A DNA stretch of 64,000 nt. Source: Rubellimicrobium mesophilum DSM 19309. Its GTDB lineage: Bacteria > Pseudomonadota > Alphaproteobacteria > Rhodobacterales > Rhodobacteraceae. Made by a program: the position numbers and the translations under genes. Where the stretch lies: contig NZ_KK088626.1 in assembly GCF_000600335.2 (NCBI RefSeq), forward strand, positions 1-64,000. Direction: 5' to 3'. Below, one piece after another: positions 30,485 to 40,914 of this stretch; position 1 is the first letter of the stretch; each line of letters opens with the position of its first letter. Under the pieces are notes generated by a model. It did not search any database. It saw nothing but the letters and a program-made list of their open reading frames with translations, and was not told where the DNA came from.

Positions 30485-31305
30485 GGACGATCCTTCACCT
30501 CTCGGACCTGCATTTCGGGCGCACCCGGCCGGACCTCCTCGACCCGCTGGTGACGCTCGCGGCCGACCTCGCACCCGACCTCGTGGCGGTCTCGGGCGAC
30601 TTCACGCAGCGCGCGCGGCGAAGCCAGTTCGTGGAGGCCGCGAAGTTCCTCGACCGGCTGCGCTCGCCTTGGCTCGCGGTGCCGGGGAACCATGACATCT
30701 CGCTCGACAATGTGGTGGTGCGGCTCCTCGACCCCTGGGGGCGCTACCGCTCGCTGATCCACGACGACCTCTCGCCGCGCCACGAGGACGAGGAGGTCAC
30801 GGTGGTCGGCCTCAACACCGTCAACCGCTACGCCCATCAGGCGGGGCGGATCGGGAGGTCGCAGCTCCGCGCCATCGCGCGGTCGCACGAGGCGAACCCG
30901 CAGAAGACGCTGGTCGTGATGATGCACCACCCGCCCGAGCATCCCGTCGGCTCCACCAAGCGGCTCATGAGCCATTCCGGCAAGGGGGTGGAGGCGCTGG
31001 TGCAGGCCGGGGCCGACATCGTGCTGTCGGGGCACCTGCACAACGCCCATGTGGCGCCGCTGACAGCGGCCCCGGGGGTCCTCCTCGTGCAGGCGGGAAC
31101 GGGGCTCTCCACGCGCCTGCGGAACGAGCCCAACACCTTGAACCTGCTGACCATCGAGCCCGGGCACGTGCGGATCGACCGCTACGCCGCCTTCGAGAAG
31201 CCCGTGTTCGAGGTCATCGAGACGGCGTGGTTCGGGCGCGACCTGTCGGACCAGAACGCCGGCTGGGAGGCGCTGTCGGGCATGGCGCCCGTCAGCGTCG
31301 CCTAG
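30481..31305 (+). CDS. Calcineurin-like metallophosphoesterase
   Basis: A 274-residue cytosolic phosphoesterase with the five metal-binding blocks: HLSDLHFG (6-13), VSGDFTQRA, VPGNHDISL, MMHHPPEH and SGHLHNAH. It resembles the cyclic-nucleotide phosphodiesterase/CpdA class, but substrates vary widely in this family. Its ATG overlaps the lipid kinase stop codon, suggesting a shared transcript. Confidence 0.88.
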   Translation: MRTILHLSDLHFGRTRPDLLDPLVTLAADLAPDLVAVSGDFTQRARRSQFVEAAKFLDRLRSPWLAVPGNHDISLDNVVVRLLDPWGRYRSLIHDDLSPRHEDEEVTVVGLNTVNRYAHQAGRIGRSQLRAIARSHEANPQKTLVVMMHHPPEHPVGSTKRLMSHSGKGVEALVQAGADIVLSGHLHNAHVAPLTAAPGVLLVQAGTGLSTRLRNEPNTLNLLTIEPGHVRIDRYAAFEKPVFEVIETAWFGRDLSDQNAGWEALSGMAPVSVA

Positions 31306-31370
31306 GCTGACCCTCAGAGGAGGATCGCGCGACCGGACCCGAGGACGCCGGCGCGGATTTCCCTTCGCCG

Positions 31371-31451
31371 TTAACGGTTTCTCAACTTTTCTGGGGCAGG
31401 GTGATCCTGTCCCTGGGTCGCCGCCCGGCGGGGTAGGGGAAGCTGCGTCCT
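31371..31451 (+). repeat. CtrA-box element, copy 1 (52-base conserved core)
   Basis: TTAACGGTTTCTCAA (31371-31385) resembles a CtrA site. Fourteen bases later begins a 52-base core (31400-31451) that recurs in inverted orientation at 49313-49364 with one mismatch. The core can fold CGCC/GGCG around a GCCC loop. It lies between the metallophosphoesterase and the convergent hslU gene and points toward the hslU 3' end, so it has no evident downstream gene of its own. A small RNA gene is one possibility. Confidence 0.7.
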
Positions 31452-31485
31452 TCGCCTGGACCCCACGGCCCCGCCGGAAAAGGTC

Positions 31486-32793
31486 CTAGAGCACATAGCG
31501 GCCGAGGTCGGCGCGGGACATGAGCGCGCCCAGGTGCTTCTCGACGAAACCCGCATCCACGGTGACGCTCTCGCCGCCGCGGTCAGGGGCGGCGAAGCTC
31601 AGGTCCTCGAAGACGCGCTCCATCACCGTGTAGAGCCGCCGCGCGCCGATGTTCTCGACCGCGCGGTTCACCTCGGCCGCGATGCGGGCGAGCGCGGCGA
31701 TACCGTCGTCGGTGAAGGCGACCTTCACGCCCTCGGTCTCCATGAGGCCGGCGTACTGGCGCGTCAGGGCGTTCTCGGTCTCGGTCAGGATGCGGACGAA
31801 GTCGCCCTCGGTCAGCGGCTGGAGCTCCACCCGGATCGGCAGGCGGCCCTGCAGCTCGGGCAGGAGGTCCGAGGGCTTGGCGATATGGAAGGCGCCGGAG
31901 GCGATGAAGAGGATATGGTCGGTCTTCACGGGGCCGTATTTCGTGGAGATCGTAGTGCCCTCGATCAGCGGCAGGAGGTCGCGCTGCACGCCCTCGCGGC
32001 TGACGTCGGCGCCCCGCGTCTCGGCGCGGGCGCAGACCTTGTCGATCTCGTCGAGGAAGACGATGCCGTTCTGCTCGACGGCTTCGAGCGCCGCCTTGGT
32101 CACCGTCTCGTCGTCGAGGAGCTTGTCGGCCTCCTCGTTCAGCAGCACGTCGTAGCTCTCGGCCACGGTCATGCGCTTCCTCGTGGTGCGGCGAAGGGCC
32201 TTGCCGAAGAGGTCGCCCAGCGACGCCATGGCGAGGCCTTGGCTGCCGGGGAGGTCGAGACCGGGCGGCATACCGAAGGGGCTCGCCGCGTCGTTCAGCT
32301 CGAGTTCGATGAACGTGTCGTCGAGCTCGCCCGCCTTCAGCTTGCGACGGAAGGCCTCGCGCGTGCCGGGACGGGCGTCCTCGCCGGCCAAGGCGGTGAC
32401 GACACGGTCCTCGGCGGCCTGGAGGGCACGGGCCTTCACGTCCTCGCGCATCTGCTCGCGCGTGGTGACGATGGCGGCGTCCACGAGGTCGCGGACGATC
32501 TGCTCCACGTCCCGGCCGACATAGCCCACCTCGGTGAACTTGGTGGCCTCCACTTTCAGGAACGGCGCCTTGGCGAGGCGGGCGAGGCGGCGGGAAATCT
32601 CGGTCTTGCCGACGCCGGTGGGGCCGATCATCAGGATGTTCTTGGGCGTGACCTCCTGCGCGAGGTCGGCGGGGAGCTGCTTCCTCCGCCAGCGGTTCCG
32701 CAGCGCCACGGCGACGGCGCGCTTCGCGGCCTCCTGGCCGATGATGAAGCGGTCGAGCTCGGAGACGATCTCGCGGGGGGTCAGGTCGGTCAT
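31486..32793 (-). CDS. hslU: ATP-dependent protease ATPase subunit HslU
   Basis: Hexameric AAA+ unfoldase that feeds HslV. The 435 residues include [24 protein letters not shown] near 13-36, Walker [10 protein letters not shown] and Walker [11 protein letters not shown]. The C-terminal [10 protein letters not shown] tail inserts into HslV pockets in the family. The ATG at 32793 has AAGGA seven bases upstream. It lies 65 bases downstream of hslV on the same strand. Confidence 0.97.
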   Translation of the reverse strand: MTDLTPREIVSELDRFIIGQEAAKRAVAVALRNRWRRKQLPADLAQEVTPKNILMIGPTGVGKTEISRRLARLAKAPFLKVEATKFTEVGYVGRDVEQIVRDLVDAAIVTTREQMREDVKARALQAAEDRVVTALAGEDARPGTREAFRRKLKAGELDDTFIELELNDAASPFGMPPGLDLPGSQGLAMASLGDLFGKALRRTTRKRMTVAESYDVLLNEEADKLLDDETVTKAALEAVEQNGIVFLDEIDKVCARAETRGADVSREGVQRDLLPLIEGTTISTKYGPVKTDHILFIASGAFHIAKPSDLLPELQGRLPIRVELQPLTEGDFVRILTETENALTRQYAGLMETEGVKVAFTDDGIAALARIAAEVNRAVENIGARRLYTVMERVFEDLSFAAPDRGGESVTVDAGFVEKHLGALMSRADLGRYVL

Positions 32794-32858
32794 CAGGTGT
32801 TCCTTCGGTCTGGCGTCCATCTATGGAGGCCAGGCCGTCCTGCCAAGCGGCGCGCCCA

Positions 32859-33413
32859 TCAGGAGGGCAGCGCCTCCACGGTCAGGTTGCCGTTGGTGTA
32901 GACGCAGATCTCGGCCGCGATGGCCATGGCCTTGCGGGCGATGGTCTCGGCGTCCATGTCGGTCTCCATGAGCGCGCGGGCCGCGGCAAGCGCGTAGTTG
33001 CCGCCCGAGCCGATGGCCGCCACGTCGTTCTCGGGCTCCAGCACGTCGCCCGCGCCGGTCACCACGAGGAGGTTGCTGCCGTCCGTGACGATCAGCATGG
33101 CCTCGAGCTTCTGGAGATACTTGTCGGTGCGCCAGTCCTTGGCGAGCTCCACCGCCGCGCGGGCGAGCTGGCCGGGCGCGGCCTCGAGCTTGGCCTCCAG
33201 GCGCTCCAGCAGCGTGAAGGCGTCGGCGGTGCTGCCCGCGAAGCCCGCGACCACCGCGTGGCCGCCGGGCGAGAGGCGGCGCACCTTGCGCGCCGTCCCC
33301 TTGATGACGGTCTGGCCGAGCGAGACCTGGCCGTCCCCGGCCACCACGACCCGCCCGCCCTTGCGGACCGCGAGGATGGTCGTGCCATGCCAGCCGGGAA
33401 AGTCGTCGGCCAT
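32859..33413 (-). CDS. hslV: ATP-dependent protease subunit HslV
   Basis: Threonine peptidase forming the proteolytic core with HslU. The 184-residue precursor has a short propeptide; the catalytic threonine is the first of TTILAV at residues 11-16. [24 protein letters not shown] and [16 protein letters not shown] are family motifs. The ATG at 33413 shares one base with the trxA stop (TGATG), so trxA, hslV and hslU are probably one transcript. Confidence 0.96.
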   Translation of the reverse strand: MADDFPGWHGTTILAVRKGGRVVVAGDGQVSLGQTVIKGTARKVRRLSPGGHAVVAGFAGSTADAFTLLERLEAKLEAAPGQLARAAVELAKDWRTDKYLQKLEAMLIVTDGSNLLVVTGAGDVLEPENDVAAIGSGGNYALAAARALMETDMDAETIARKAMAIAAEICVYTNGNLTVEALPS

Positions 33414-33733
33414 CAGATGTTCGAGTCGATCCAGGACTGCAGCGCGGCCTTGGGCGCCGCGCCGACCTTGTTCGAGACCACCTGGCCGTCCTTGTAGAGA
33501 TAGAGCGAGGGGATGCCCCGCACGCCGAGCTTGGCGGCCTCGTTCGGGTTCTCGTCCACGTTGACCTTGGCGATCTTGATCTTGCCTTGGTAGGCGGCCG
33601 CGATCTCCTCGAGGGCCGGGCCGATCATCCGGCAGGGCCCGCACCATTCGGCCCAGAAGTCCACCACGACGGGCACAGAGGAGTTGCGGACCTCGGAGTC
33701 GTAGGTCGCGTCGGTGACGTGAACGGTGGCCAT
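33413..33733 (-). CDS. trxA: Thioredoxin
   Basis: A 106-residue classical thioredoxin with the redox-active WCGPC at residues 30-34, VDFWAEW before it, and the cis-proline in GIPSLYLY. It reduces protein disulfides in the cytosol. It follows addA with an 80-base gap and shares one base with hslV. Confidence 0.96.
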   Translation of the reverse strand: MATVHVTDATYDSEVRNSSVPVVVDFWAEWCGPCRMIGPALEEIAAAYQGKIKIAKVNVDENPNEAAKLGVRGIPSLYLYKDGQVVSNKVGAAPKAALQSWIDSNI

Positions 33734-33814
33734 GACGGCTCTCCTGAAGGGGCGCCGGGCGGTGTGGCCGGCGCAAGGGCTAGGCAGCGAAGGTATGAGC
33801 CCCCACCCGGAGCG

Positions 33815-36800
33815 TCAAGATGTGGGGTCTCCGCCGGGTCCCGGCGCGCGTTGCAGGGCGGCCATGACCAGGGCGGAGGGCAGGGGCATCAGCGTCGCCG
33901 TGTGGGTCCAGAGGATGGCGGTGCGCACCGCCCGGCCCGGGTAGAGGGCGGCCAGCATGGCGGCATAGGCGCCCATCTGGCGCAGGATGCCCTCGGGCAC
34001 CTCCTCGGGCGTCGAGGGGAAGACGCGGTTGGTCTTGAAGTCGATGGCGGTGACGGCCTCCGGAGCGACGAGGAGGCGGTCGATGGTGCCGTGGAGTCGG
34101 CCGACGCCCTCGATTTCGGCGCTGAGGTCGACCTCGGCCAGCGCGTCCGGCGCGAAGAGGGCGGCGAGGTGCGAGGCGGCCATGAGGGCCTGCGCCTCGG
34201 CCACGATCTCGGACAGGTTGCCGGCGAGCGCGGCGTCCTCGGTCGCGGCAAGAAGGGCGGCCACGGTTTCGGGCGAGGTGACGGGCAGGTGCTCGAGCGC
34301 GAGGTGCAGGAGGTGGCCGCGCGCGAGGGCCCGGGCGCGGCTGGCCTCGGGGTCGCGGGTCGAGGCGTCGTGCTCGTCCGGCAGGATCTTGGCGCCACCG
34401 AGGTCCGTGGGGGCGAGGGCGACAGGGCGCGGACCGGGCGGGGGCACGGGGCCGAAGTCCGGCACCGGCACCGGCTTGGGCGGCAGGCGGCGGGCGCGCT
34501 TGGGCGCCTTGGGCAGGTGGTCCCAGTCGCCGCCGTAACGGCGGCCCCGGCCGTCGAGGCAGGGATGCTCGGGCGCCTCCAGCTCGTCGAGGCCCCTTTC
34601 CACGGAGCCGTGCCAGCTCTCGGGCCCGCATTCTCCGGCGCCGCAGACGACGAGCCAAGCCTCGGCCCGGGTCATGGCGACATAGAGGAGCCGCCGCCGC
34701 TCCCGCTCCTGAGCCGCGAGAAGGGCCTCGCGACGCTCGCGCATGAGGCGGGGCATGTCGTCCTTGGGGCAGGCCCAGAGCAGGCGACCGCCCTCCATCG
34801 GGTAGAGGGGAGAGAGCTGGGGAGCCTGTCGCTTGGCGCAGTCGGGGAGGATGACGATGGGTGCCTCGAGGCCCTTGGCGCCGTGGACGGTCATCACGCG
34901 GATCCTGTCGCCGGCCGCGTCCATCTGGCGCTTCACCTCCACCTCGTCCTGCCCGCGCCACTCGAGGAAGCCGGTGAGCGAGGGCACGGCCTCGCTCTCG
35001 TAGGTAAGCGCCTGCGCGAGGAAGGCGTCGATTCCGTCCTCGGCCTCGGGCCCCAGCCGCGCGAGCAGGCGTCGGCGGCCGTCGTGGCGCAGGAGCAGGC
35101 GGTTGACGAGGTCGTAGGGGCGCAGGAAGTCGGCCTTGTCCCTCAGGTCCTTGAGAATGGTCAGAGCCTCGGATTCTCCGGCGCCGCGGAGCGCATCCCA
35201 GAGGCTCTGACCCTCGGGGCGGGGCTGGGCGAGGTGGTAGAGTTGGCGCTCCGTCCAGCCGAAGAGGGGGCTTTTCAGGGCGCAGGCGAGGGACAGCGAG
35301 TCCTCGGGAAGCGCCAGGAAGCGCAGCACGGCCTCGATGTCGCGGACCGCAAGCTCGGCGCGGAGCTTGAGGCGGTCGGCGCCGGCCACGTCGAGGTTGC
35401 GCTTCTTCAGCTCGCGGATGATCGCGCTGAACAGCGTGCTGCGGCGCTGGACGAGGATCATCACGTCGCCCGGCGTGACGGGACGGCGCATCCAGACGCC
35501 GTCCACCTCCACGGGGAGGGAGCCGTTGTGGATCATGTCCTCGACGGCGATGGCGACCTTCTCCGCGAGCTGGAGGTTCGCATCCTTGGGGTCGGTGGAG
35601 TCGACCGGGTCGGTCCAGGGGCGCTCGTCCTTGGCCCGCTCCACCTTCGGCACCGGCGGCCAGAGGTCCACGCGGCCCGGCATCCCGGCGCGGAAGGCGA
35701 GGTGGGTGGTGGGGGCCGTCTCGCCCAGCCCGTCATGGTCGCGGAAGGTGGCGTCCACGACGTTCAGCACCGCCTCGGAGGAGCGGAAGGAGTATTCGAG
35801 CTGCTGGGACTGGAGCGTCTGGCCGATGCGGGAAAGGCGCTCGCCGAAATGCGCCTGCATCCGGTCGAAGCCTTCGGCGTCGGCGCCCTGGAAGGAGAAG
35901 ATCGACTGCTTGCGGTCGCCCACGACGAAGATCGTGCGGTGGCGCTGCGGGTCGCGGCCCTCGCCGGACGCGAACTCGTCCGCAAGGCGCTCGATCACCG
36001 CCCACTGACCGGGCGAGGTGTCCTGCGCCTCGTCCACGAGGATGTGGTCGATGCCGCCGTCGAGCCGGTAGAGGACCCACTGGGCGACCGCCGGATCGGT
36101 CAGGAGGCCACGGGCGCGGGCGATGAGGTCGTCGAAGTCGAGGAGCCCGCGCGCGAGCTTCTTGCGCTCGTAGGCCTCGACGAAGGCGGCGGCGAAGGCA
36201 TGGAGGTCGTGGTTGCGGGCATGGGCCTGAAGGCAGAGTCGGAGCTCGCGGGCGGCCTCCACGTCGTGCATCAGCTCTTCCAGGCGTTCGATCAGCTCGG
36301 GGGCCCTGCCCCGAAGGCCCTTGGTCGGGAAGGCACCGATCTTGGCGCTGAAAGGCTCGTTCTTCTCGGCGGTCGCACCGTAAAGGAAGACCTTCTCGAG
36401 CTCGGCCAGCGTGCTCAGGGCAAAGCGGTCCTGGGTGCAGACGCGCTGGAGGGCGCGGGCGGCCTTCTGATCGTTGGCGCCTCCGGTCAGGCCCAGGTCG
36501 GTGACGTCGCGCAGGAGCTGACGACGTTCGGCGCTCTCGATGCAAGCGAGGAGGGAGTCCTCGGAGGCGTCCTCGGCGAGAGCGAGGAGGGCGCGGAGGT
36601 CAGCCTCGACAGGGCAGGGCGAGAAGGCCTCGCGCTTGCCGGCGATCACCTCCAGCATGTCCTCGAAGGCATCGCCGGAGAGGTACTTGGCCACGGCGTC
36701 CACGAGGGACGCCTGCGGACCGGTCGCCATCTCCTCGGCGACCTCGGCGCGCAGCAGCGCCATGCCGCGCTCGTCCAGCTCGCGGAACTGGGGGGAGACG

Positions 36801-37239
36801 CCGGCCTCCAGCGGGAAGCGGCGGAGGAGCGAGGCGCAGAAGGCGTGGATCGTCTGGATCTTGAGGCCGCCCGGGGTCTCCAGCGCCTGCGCGAAGAGGC
36901 GCCGCGCCTCGCGCAGGTTCACCGGCTCCAGCCCCTCGGTGAGGCCGAGGGTGCGGAGCTCCTCGATGAGCGGCTCGTCCTCCTTCATGGCCCAGCCACC
37001 CAGCCGCTTGAAGAGGCGGGTCTGCATCTCGGCCGCCGCCGCCTTGGTGTAGGTGAGGCAGAGGATGTTCGCCGGGTCCACGCCCGCCAGCAGGAGCCGC
37101 GCCACGCGGTCGGTCAGCACCCGCGTCTTGCCCGAGCCCGCGTTGGCCGAAAGCCAGGTCGAGGCGCGCGGGTCCGCCGCCTGCCGCTGCCGCTCGGACG
37201 CCGGGTGATTCGTGTCGAAGCTCGGGCGGGCGCGGTCAT
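33815..37239 (-). CDS. addA: Double-strand-break repair helicase/nuclease AddA, start apparently frameshifted
   Basis: Large subunit of the AddAB helicase-nuclease that processes DNA ends for recombination. From 37120 leftward 1101 codons are open. The UvrD-like helicase has LCLTYTKAAAAEMQ, DEAQDTSPGQW and MTVHGAKGLEAPIV. The RecB-type nuclease tail has AIDFKTNR and GILRQMGAYAAML. The Walker A segment NAGSGKTRVLTDRV lies further upstream in the same frame, but no ATG, GTG or TTG precedes it before a stop. The only sensible ATG (37239) is one base out of frame. Adding one C after its second codon would give MTRARPSFDTN and a normal protein. It follows addB. Confidence 0.9.
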
Positions 37240-37282
37240 GCGGGAGAGGGCCGGGTCTTGGGGTGCGTCTGGGGCGACGCTA

Positions 37283-40231
37283 TCAGGCCATGTCCTCCGG
37301 CGTCACGGGGGTCGCATGATCCCATTCGCCGTAGCGTGCAAGATGGTCATGGTCGCCTTCCCAATCCTCCTTCTCGACCGCCATGCGGGCAGAGAAGCCG
37401 CGGGAGGGGTCCATCCAGGCGGCGAGGAGGATCTGGAGCTCGGACCAGACCTGATCGGTCGTGATCTCGGACAGGGGAGCCTTCACGATGGTGGGCTTGG
37501 AGCCCAGGCCTACGAAGGCGGCGTCCGCGACCTTGACCGTTCCGAGCGCCCCGAAGGCGCCGCGCTCGGCCATGGCGGCCATCAGGAGGAGTTGCTTGGC
37601 GAACTGCTTCTGCTGCTTCTCGGTCGGAACCTGCCCGGTCTTGTAGTCGAGGATGACCGCCTCGCCGCCGGGGGTGAGGTCGATGCGGTCGGCCTTGGCG
37701 ACGAGAGTGATCCCCAGGGCGGGCAGCTCGATCTCGCCCTTGGTCTCGAAGAGCTTGGGCTGGCCTTTGGCGCGGCGCTCGGCTTCGGTTTCCAGGAACC
37801 ATGGTGCGACCTTGGCGAGGTGCGCGAGCCAGAGGCGACGCATGACGGGCCAGGCACAATCCGTCTCGAAGACCTCGGAGGCAGTTTGCAGGAGTTGCAG
37901 GGACGCTCCGGGAGCATCCGGGGCCACGCCTGCCTCGATGAACTTCTCCAGCGCCTTGTGCATGACGGTGCCGCGCAATGGTGCATCAGGCTCGGCGGTG
38001 AGGGGGTCGAGGGCAGGGAGGCGCAGGATCGTCTCGGCGTAGACCGAGTAGGGATCGCGGCGGAGCCGCTCGATGGCCGTGACGGAGATGCGCCGGGGCC
38101 GGTGTGCGATCGGAGGGCGCGGCGAGGGACGGGGCGCCGGGTCCTGCCGCGTCACCGGGCGCGCGAGAGCGGTCGCCTTGCCGAGCCAAGCGTCGCCGCG
38201 CGACTTCATCGCCTCGATGGCCTCGAGGCCGCCCTGGAGCGGCAGGCCCTCCAGCAGGTTCAGGAGGCGGTTGAGCCAGCGCGAGGGGACGGTCGGCGCC
38301 TCGTCGGTGCGGACGGCGCGGGTGATCCAGGCCTCGGGGGCGGCCAGCGCCAGCATGTAGTCGAGCGCGGCCTGGCCGATCTGCCGCTCGGGGAGCGGCA
38401 GGCTGGCGGCCCCGCGCAGGCGGCGGTTGAGCCAGGGGTCCACCGGGGCGGCGGGGGGCCAGACGCCCTCGTTCATGCCGCCGAGAATCACGAGGTCGGC
38501 GCCTTGCGCCCGCGCCTCCAGGGTCCCCCAGATCAGCGCGCGGGGATGGCCCCGGTCGCGGTCGCGCACCTCGGCCTGGGCGAGGACGCCGCCGAAGAGG
38601 CTCGCGTAGTCGCGGGGCGAGAGGCGGCCGCCCGCGTCGGCGTGGCGCTTGAGTTCGGCGCAGACCTTGCGGGCCTCGCGCCCGGCGGCCTCCTGCCAGA
38701 GTGGGTTGGGCGTCTCGGACGCGCCGGAGCCAAGGGCGAAGGCCTCGGTCAGGGCAACGTGGTCGGCGACGTGCTCGACGAGGGTATGGTCGTGGTCTGG
38801 CCGCAGCCGGGCGAGGAGAGATGCGAGCCAATCGGCCCACCCGGCGACGCCCGGGTCCTGGGCGAGGCGCTGGGCGGCGAAGGCGCGGATCGTGCCCGGC
38901 TCAGGCGCCGGTGGGCCCTTGCGGCGGAGCTGGAGTTCCAGCTCGTGCGTGCGGCGGAGGTGCGGGCCCCGGTCGGACCCGGCGTGGCAGAGCGGGTGCT
39001 TGAGGAGCGACAGGAGCGATTCGCCCGTGGGCCGCGCGCCGCGCAGGTCCGCGATCTGGCGCAGGAGGCGGCCGGGGGGCGAGAGCGGGAGCGGCTCGCC
39101 CGCGCTGTCGTCGGGGACCACGCCCCAGCGGTCGAGCGCCGCCGCCACGGCGCGCGAGAGCGTCCGGTCGGGCGTCACGAGGGCGCAAGTGCGCCCCTCC
39201 TCGATGGCTTGCCGCATCCGGAGCGCGACCGCCTCGGCCTCGGCGCGCGGCGAGGGCGCCTCGAGGAGCGTGAGGTTCTCGCAGGCGGGGGCGAGCGGGC
39301 CGAGCGATGGGCCCTCGGAGAGCCACTGGTCCGTCACGGGGGGCGGGCGCAGCGAGAGGGAGACGAGCCGCGCCCGGGGCGGGCAGGGTGTCGGCGTGGA
39401 GGTCCAGGGCAGGATCTCTCCGGGCGCGAGGCCCAGTCGGCTCAACAGGCAGGCGTAGAGGAACTGCGGATGATCCTCGCCGTTCAGCGCGCCGTCGTCT
39501 TGAAGCCGCGTCCAGATCGGCTCGGGCAGGTCGGTGTCGAAGCCGGGCAGGACCACGGCGCCCTGGGGCAGCCGCGCCACCAGTTCCATGAGCCGCATGG
39601 TGGCTCCGCGCGACCCGGTGGCGCCCGCGACGATCACCGGGTCCGAGGGCGGCTCGGTGAGCCAGAGGCGCTCCAGCCGTTCGGTGACGCGGCGCATCCG
39701 GGCGTCGCCGTCGGGGGCGCCCTCGGCCTCGAACCAGGGCTCGAGGATACGGAGGAACTTGACCGAGCGCGCCCAGTGGCCGGACAGGTCCGCCACGTCG
39801 AGGCCCGCGATGGCCGAGGGGGGCACGCCCTCGCCCTGCATCTCTTCCATGAGATCCGCGAGGCTGTCGGACAGGTCGAAGAGCCGGGCGCGGGGCGCGA
39901 GGTCGGGCTCGCGCGCCAAGAGCGCGGCGATGAGCTGGGAGAGCTCCAGCCTCCGGCGAAGCGCGGGGACGGGGGGCGGGAGGTCGGCGCCGATCGGGTC
40001 GAGCGCCACCTCCGAGACGAGGCGGAGGCGCGGGACCAGCCGGGGGCCGCCCGCGTCGAAGGCCTCGCGCAGGTGGCGCTGCATCCGCCGGGTCGGGACG
40101 TAGATGGTGACGCGGGCCCAGGCCTCGGGCGCGGCGCCGTCCAGCCGGTCGGCGAGGCCGCGCAGCAGCCCGGTCGCGAAGTCGGTGCCGGGGGGCAGCG
40201 TGAAGAGGCGGGGGCCGGGGGCGTCGAACAT
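37283..40231 (-). CDS. addB: Double-strand-break repair protein AddB
   Basis: Partner of AddA; a RecB-family nuclease with a degenerate helicase part, here of the alphaproteobacterial type. The 982 residues open with LFTLPPGTDFATGLLRGL and YVPTRRMQRHLREAF. The segment LVILGGMNEGVWPP lies near the middle. The C-terminal nuclease motif is AKADRID...VILDYKTGQVPTEKQ near 875-905. The ATG at 40231 shares one base with the upstream nucleotidyltransferase stop. The cluster murU-addB-addA-trxA is conserved in the group. Confidence 0.93.
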   Translation of the reverse strand: MFDAPGPRLFTLPPGTDFATGLLRGLADRLDGAAPEAWARVTIYVPTRRMQRHLREAFDAGGPRLVPRLRLVSEVALDPIGADLPPPVPALRRRLELSQLIAALLAREPDLAPRARLFDLSDSLADLMEEMQGEGVPPSAIAGLDVADLSGHWARSVKFLRILEPWFEAEGAPDGDARMRRVTERLERLWLTEPPSDPVIVAGATGSRGATMRLMELVARLPQGAVVLPGFDTDLPEPIWTRLQDDGALNGEDHPQFLYACLLSRLGLAPGEILPWTSTPTPCPPRARLVSLSLRPPPVTDQWLSEGPSLGPLAPACENLTLLEAPSPRAEAEAVALRMRQAIEEGRTCALVTPDRTLSRAVAAALDRWGVVPDDSAGEPLPLSPPGRLLRQIADLRGARPTGESLLSLLKHPLCHAGSDRGPHLRRTHELELQLRRKGPPAPEPGTIRAFAAQRLAQDPGVAGWADWLASLLARLRPDHDHTLVEHVADHVALTEAFALGSGASETPNPLWQEAAGREARKVCAELKRHADAGGRLSPRDYASLFGGVLAQAEVRDRDRGHPRALIWGTLEARAQGADLVILGGMNEGVWPPAAPVDPWLNRRLRGAASLPLPERQIGQAALDYMLALAAPEAWITRAVRTDEAPTVPSRWLNRLLNLLEGLPLQGGLEAIEAMKSRGDAWLGKATALARPVTRQDPAPRPSPRPPIAHRPRRISVTAIERLRRDPYSVYAETILRLPALDPLTAEPDAPLRGTVMHKALEKFIEAGVAPDAPGASLQLLQTASEVFETDCAWPVMRRLWLAHLAKVAPWFLETEAERRAKGQPKLFETKGEIELPALGITLVAKADRIDLTPGGEAVILDYKTGQVPTEKQQKQFAKQLLLMAAMAERGAFGALGTVKVADAAFVGLGSKPTIVKAPLSEITTDQVWSELQILLAAWMDPSRGFSARMAVEKEDWEGDHDHLARYGEWDHATPVTPEDMA

Positions 40232-40914
40232 CAGCGGGCCTCCTCGCGCAGGAGATCCTCGGCCAGGGCGAGGTTCTCGGGCCGGCCGACGTCGCACCAC
40301 CGGCCCTCGTGGACGAGGCCGAAGAGCCCGCCACACGCGGCGGCGCGGTCCCAGAGGCGGTTGAGCGAGAAGACGGTCTCGGGAATCTCGGCCAGCCCTT
40401 CGGTGCGGAGGATCTGGGCGCCGGTATAGACGTACGAGGTCCCGCGCGCGAGGCGTCCCGTCGCGTCGAGGTCGAAGTCCCCCGCCCCCGCGTAGCCCAG
40501 CGCCCGCTCGCGCGGGACGAGGAGGAGGAGCGCCTCCATCCCGGGCCTCCAGGCGCGGGCCAGGGCGGCGAGGGGGTTGGGGCCGGACCAGGCGGCGTCG
40601 CTGTTCAGGGTCCAGACCGGGCCTTCGCCCAGGAGCGGCAGCGCCGCCTTGAGGCCGCCCCCGGTCTCGAGGAGTTGCGCGGTCTCGTCGGCGATGCGGA
40701 CGGGCTCATGCGAGAGATGGGCGCGGAGCTGGTCGGCCCTGTAATGGACGTTGACGACGATGGGGTCGGCCCCGGCCTCCTTGGCGTAGGCGAGCGCCGG
40801 GTCGATGAGCGGACGGCCCGCGACCTCGATCAGCGGCTTGGGGCGGTCCGCCGTCAGCGCCCCCATGCGGGTGCCGAGGCCGGCCGCGAAGATCATGGCG
40901 GCGCGTGGGATCAT
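40231..40914 (-). CDS. murU: MurU-like sugar-1-phosphate nucleotidyltransferase
   Basis: A 227-residue nucleotidyltransferase with the signature AMIFAAGLGTRMGALTADRP at residues 6-25 and the PKPLIEVAGRPLI follow-on. Next to an AmgK-like kinase it most likely makes UDP-MurNAc from MurNAc-1-phosphate, in peptidoglycan recycling that bypasses de novo synthesis, as in Pseudomonas. The pairing, not a unique motif, is the basis for that role. It overlaps the kinase gene by four bases. Confidence 0.85.
   Translation of the reverse strand: MIPRAAMIFAAGLGTRMGALTADRPKPLIEVAGRPLIDPALAYAKEAGADPIVVNVHYRADQLRAHLSHEPVRIADETAQLLETGGGLKAALPLLGEGPVWTLNSDAAWSGPNPLAALARAWRPGMEALLLLVPRERALGYAGAGDFDLDATGRLARGTSYVYTGAQILRTEGLAEIPETVFSLNRLWDRAAACGGLFGLVHEGRWCDVGRPENLALAEDLLREEAR

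Noticed and set aside
33587..40429. 2280-codon open frame on the plus strand
   Set aside because: It is antisense to addA and addB, which have clear motifs; its composition is that of a shadow frame.
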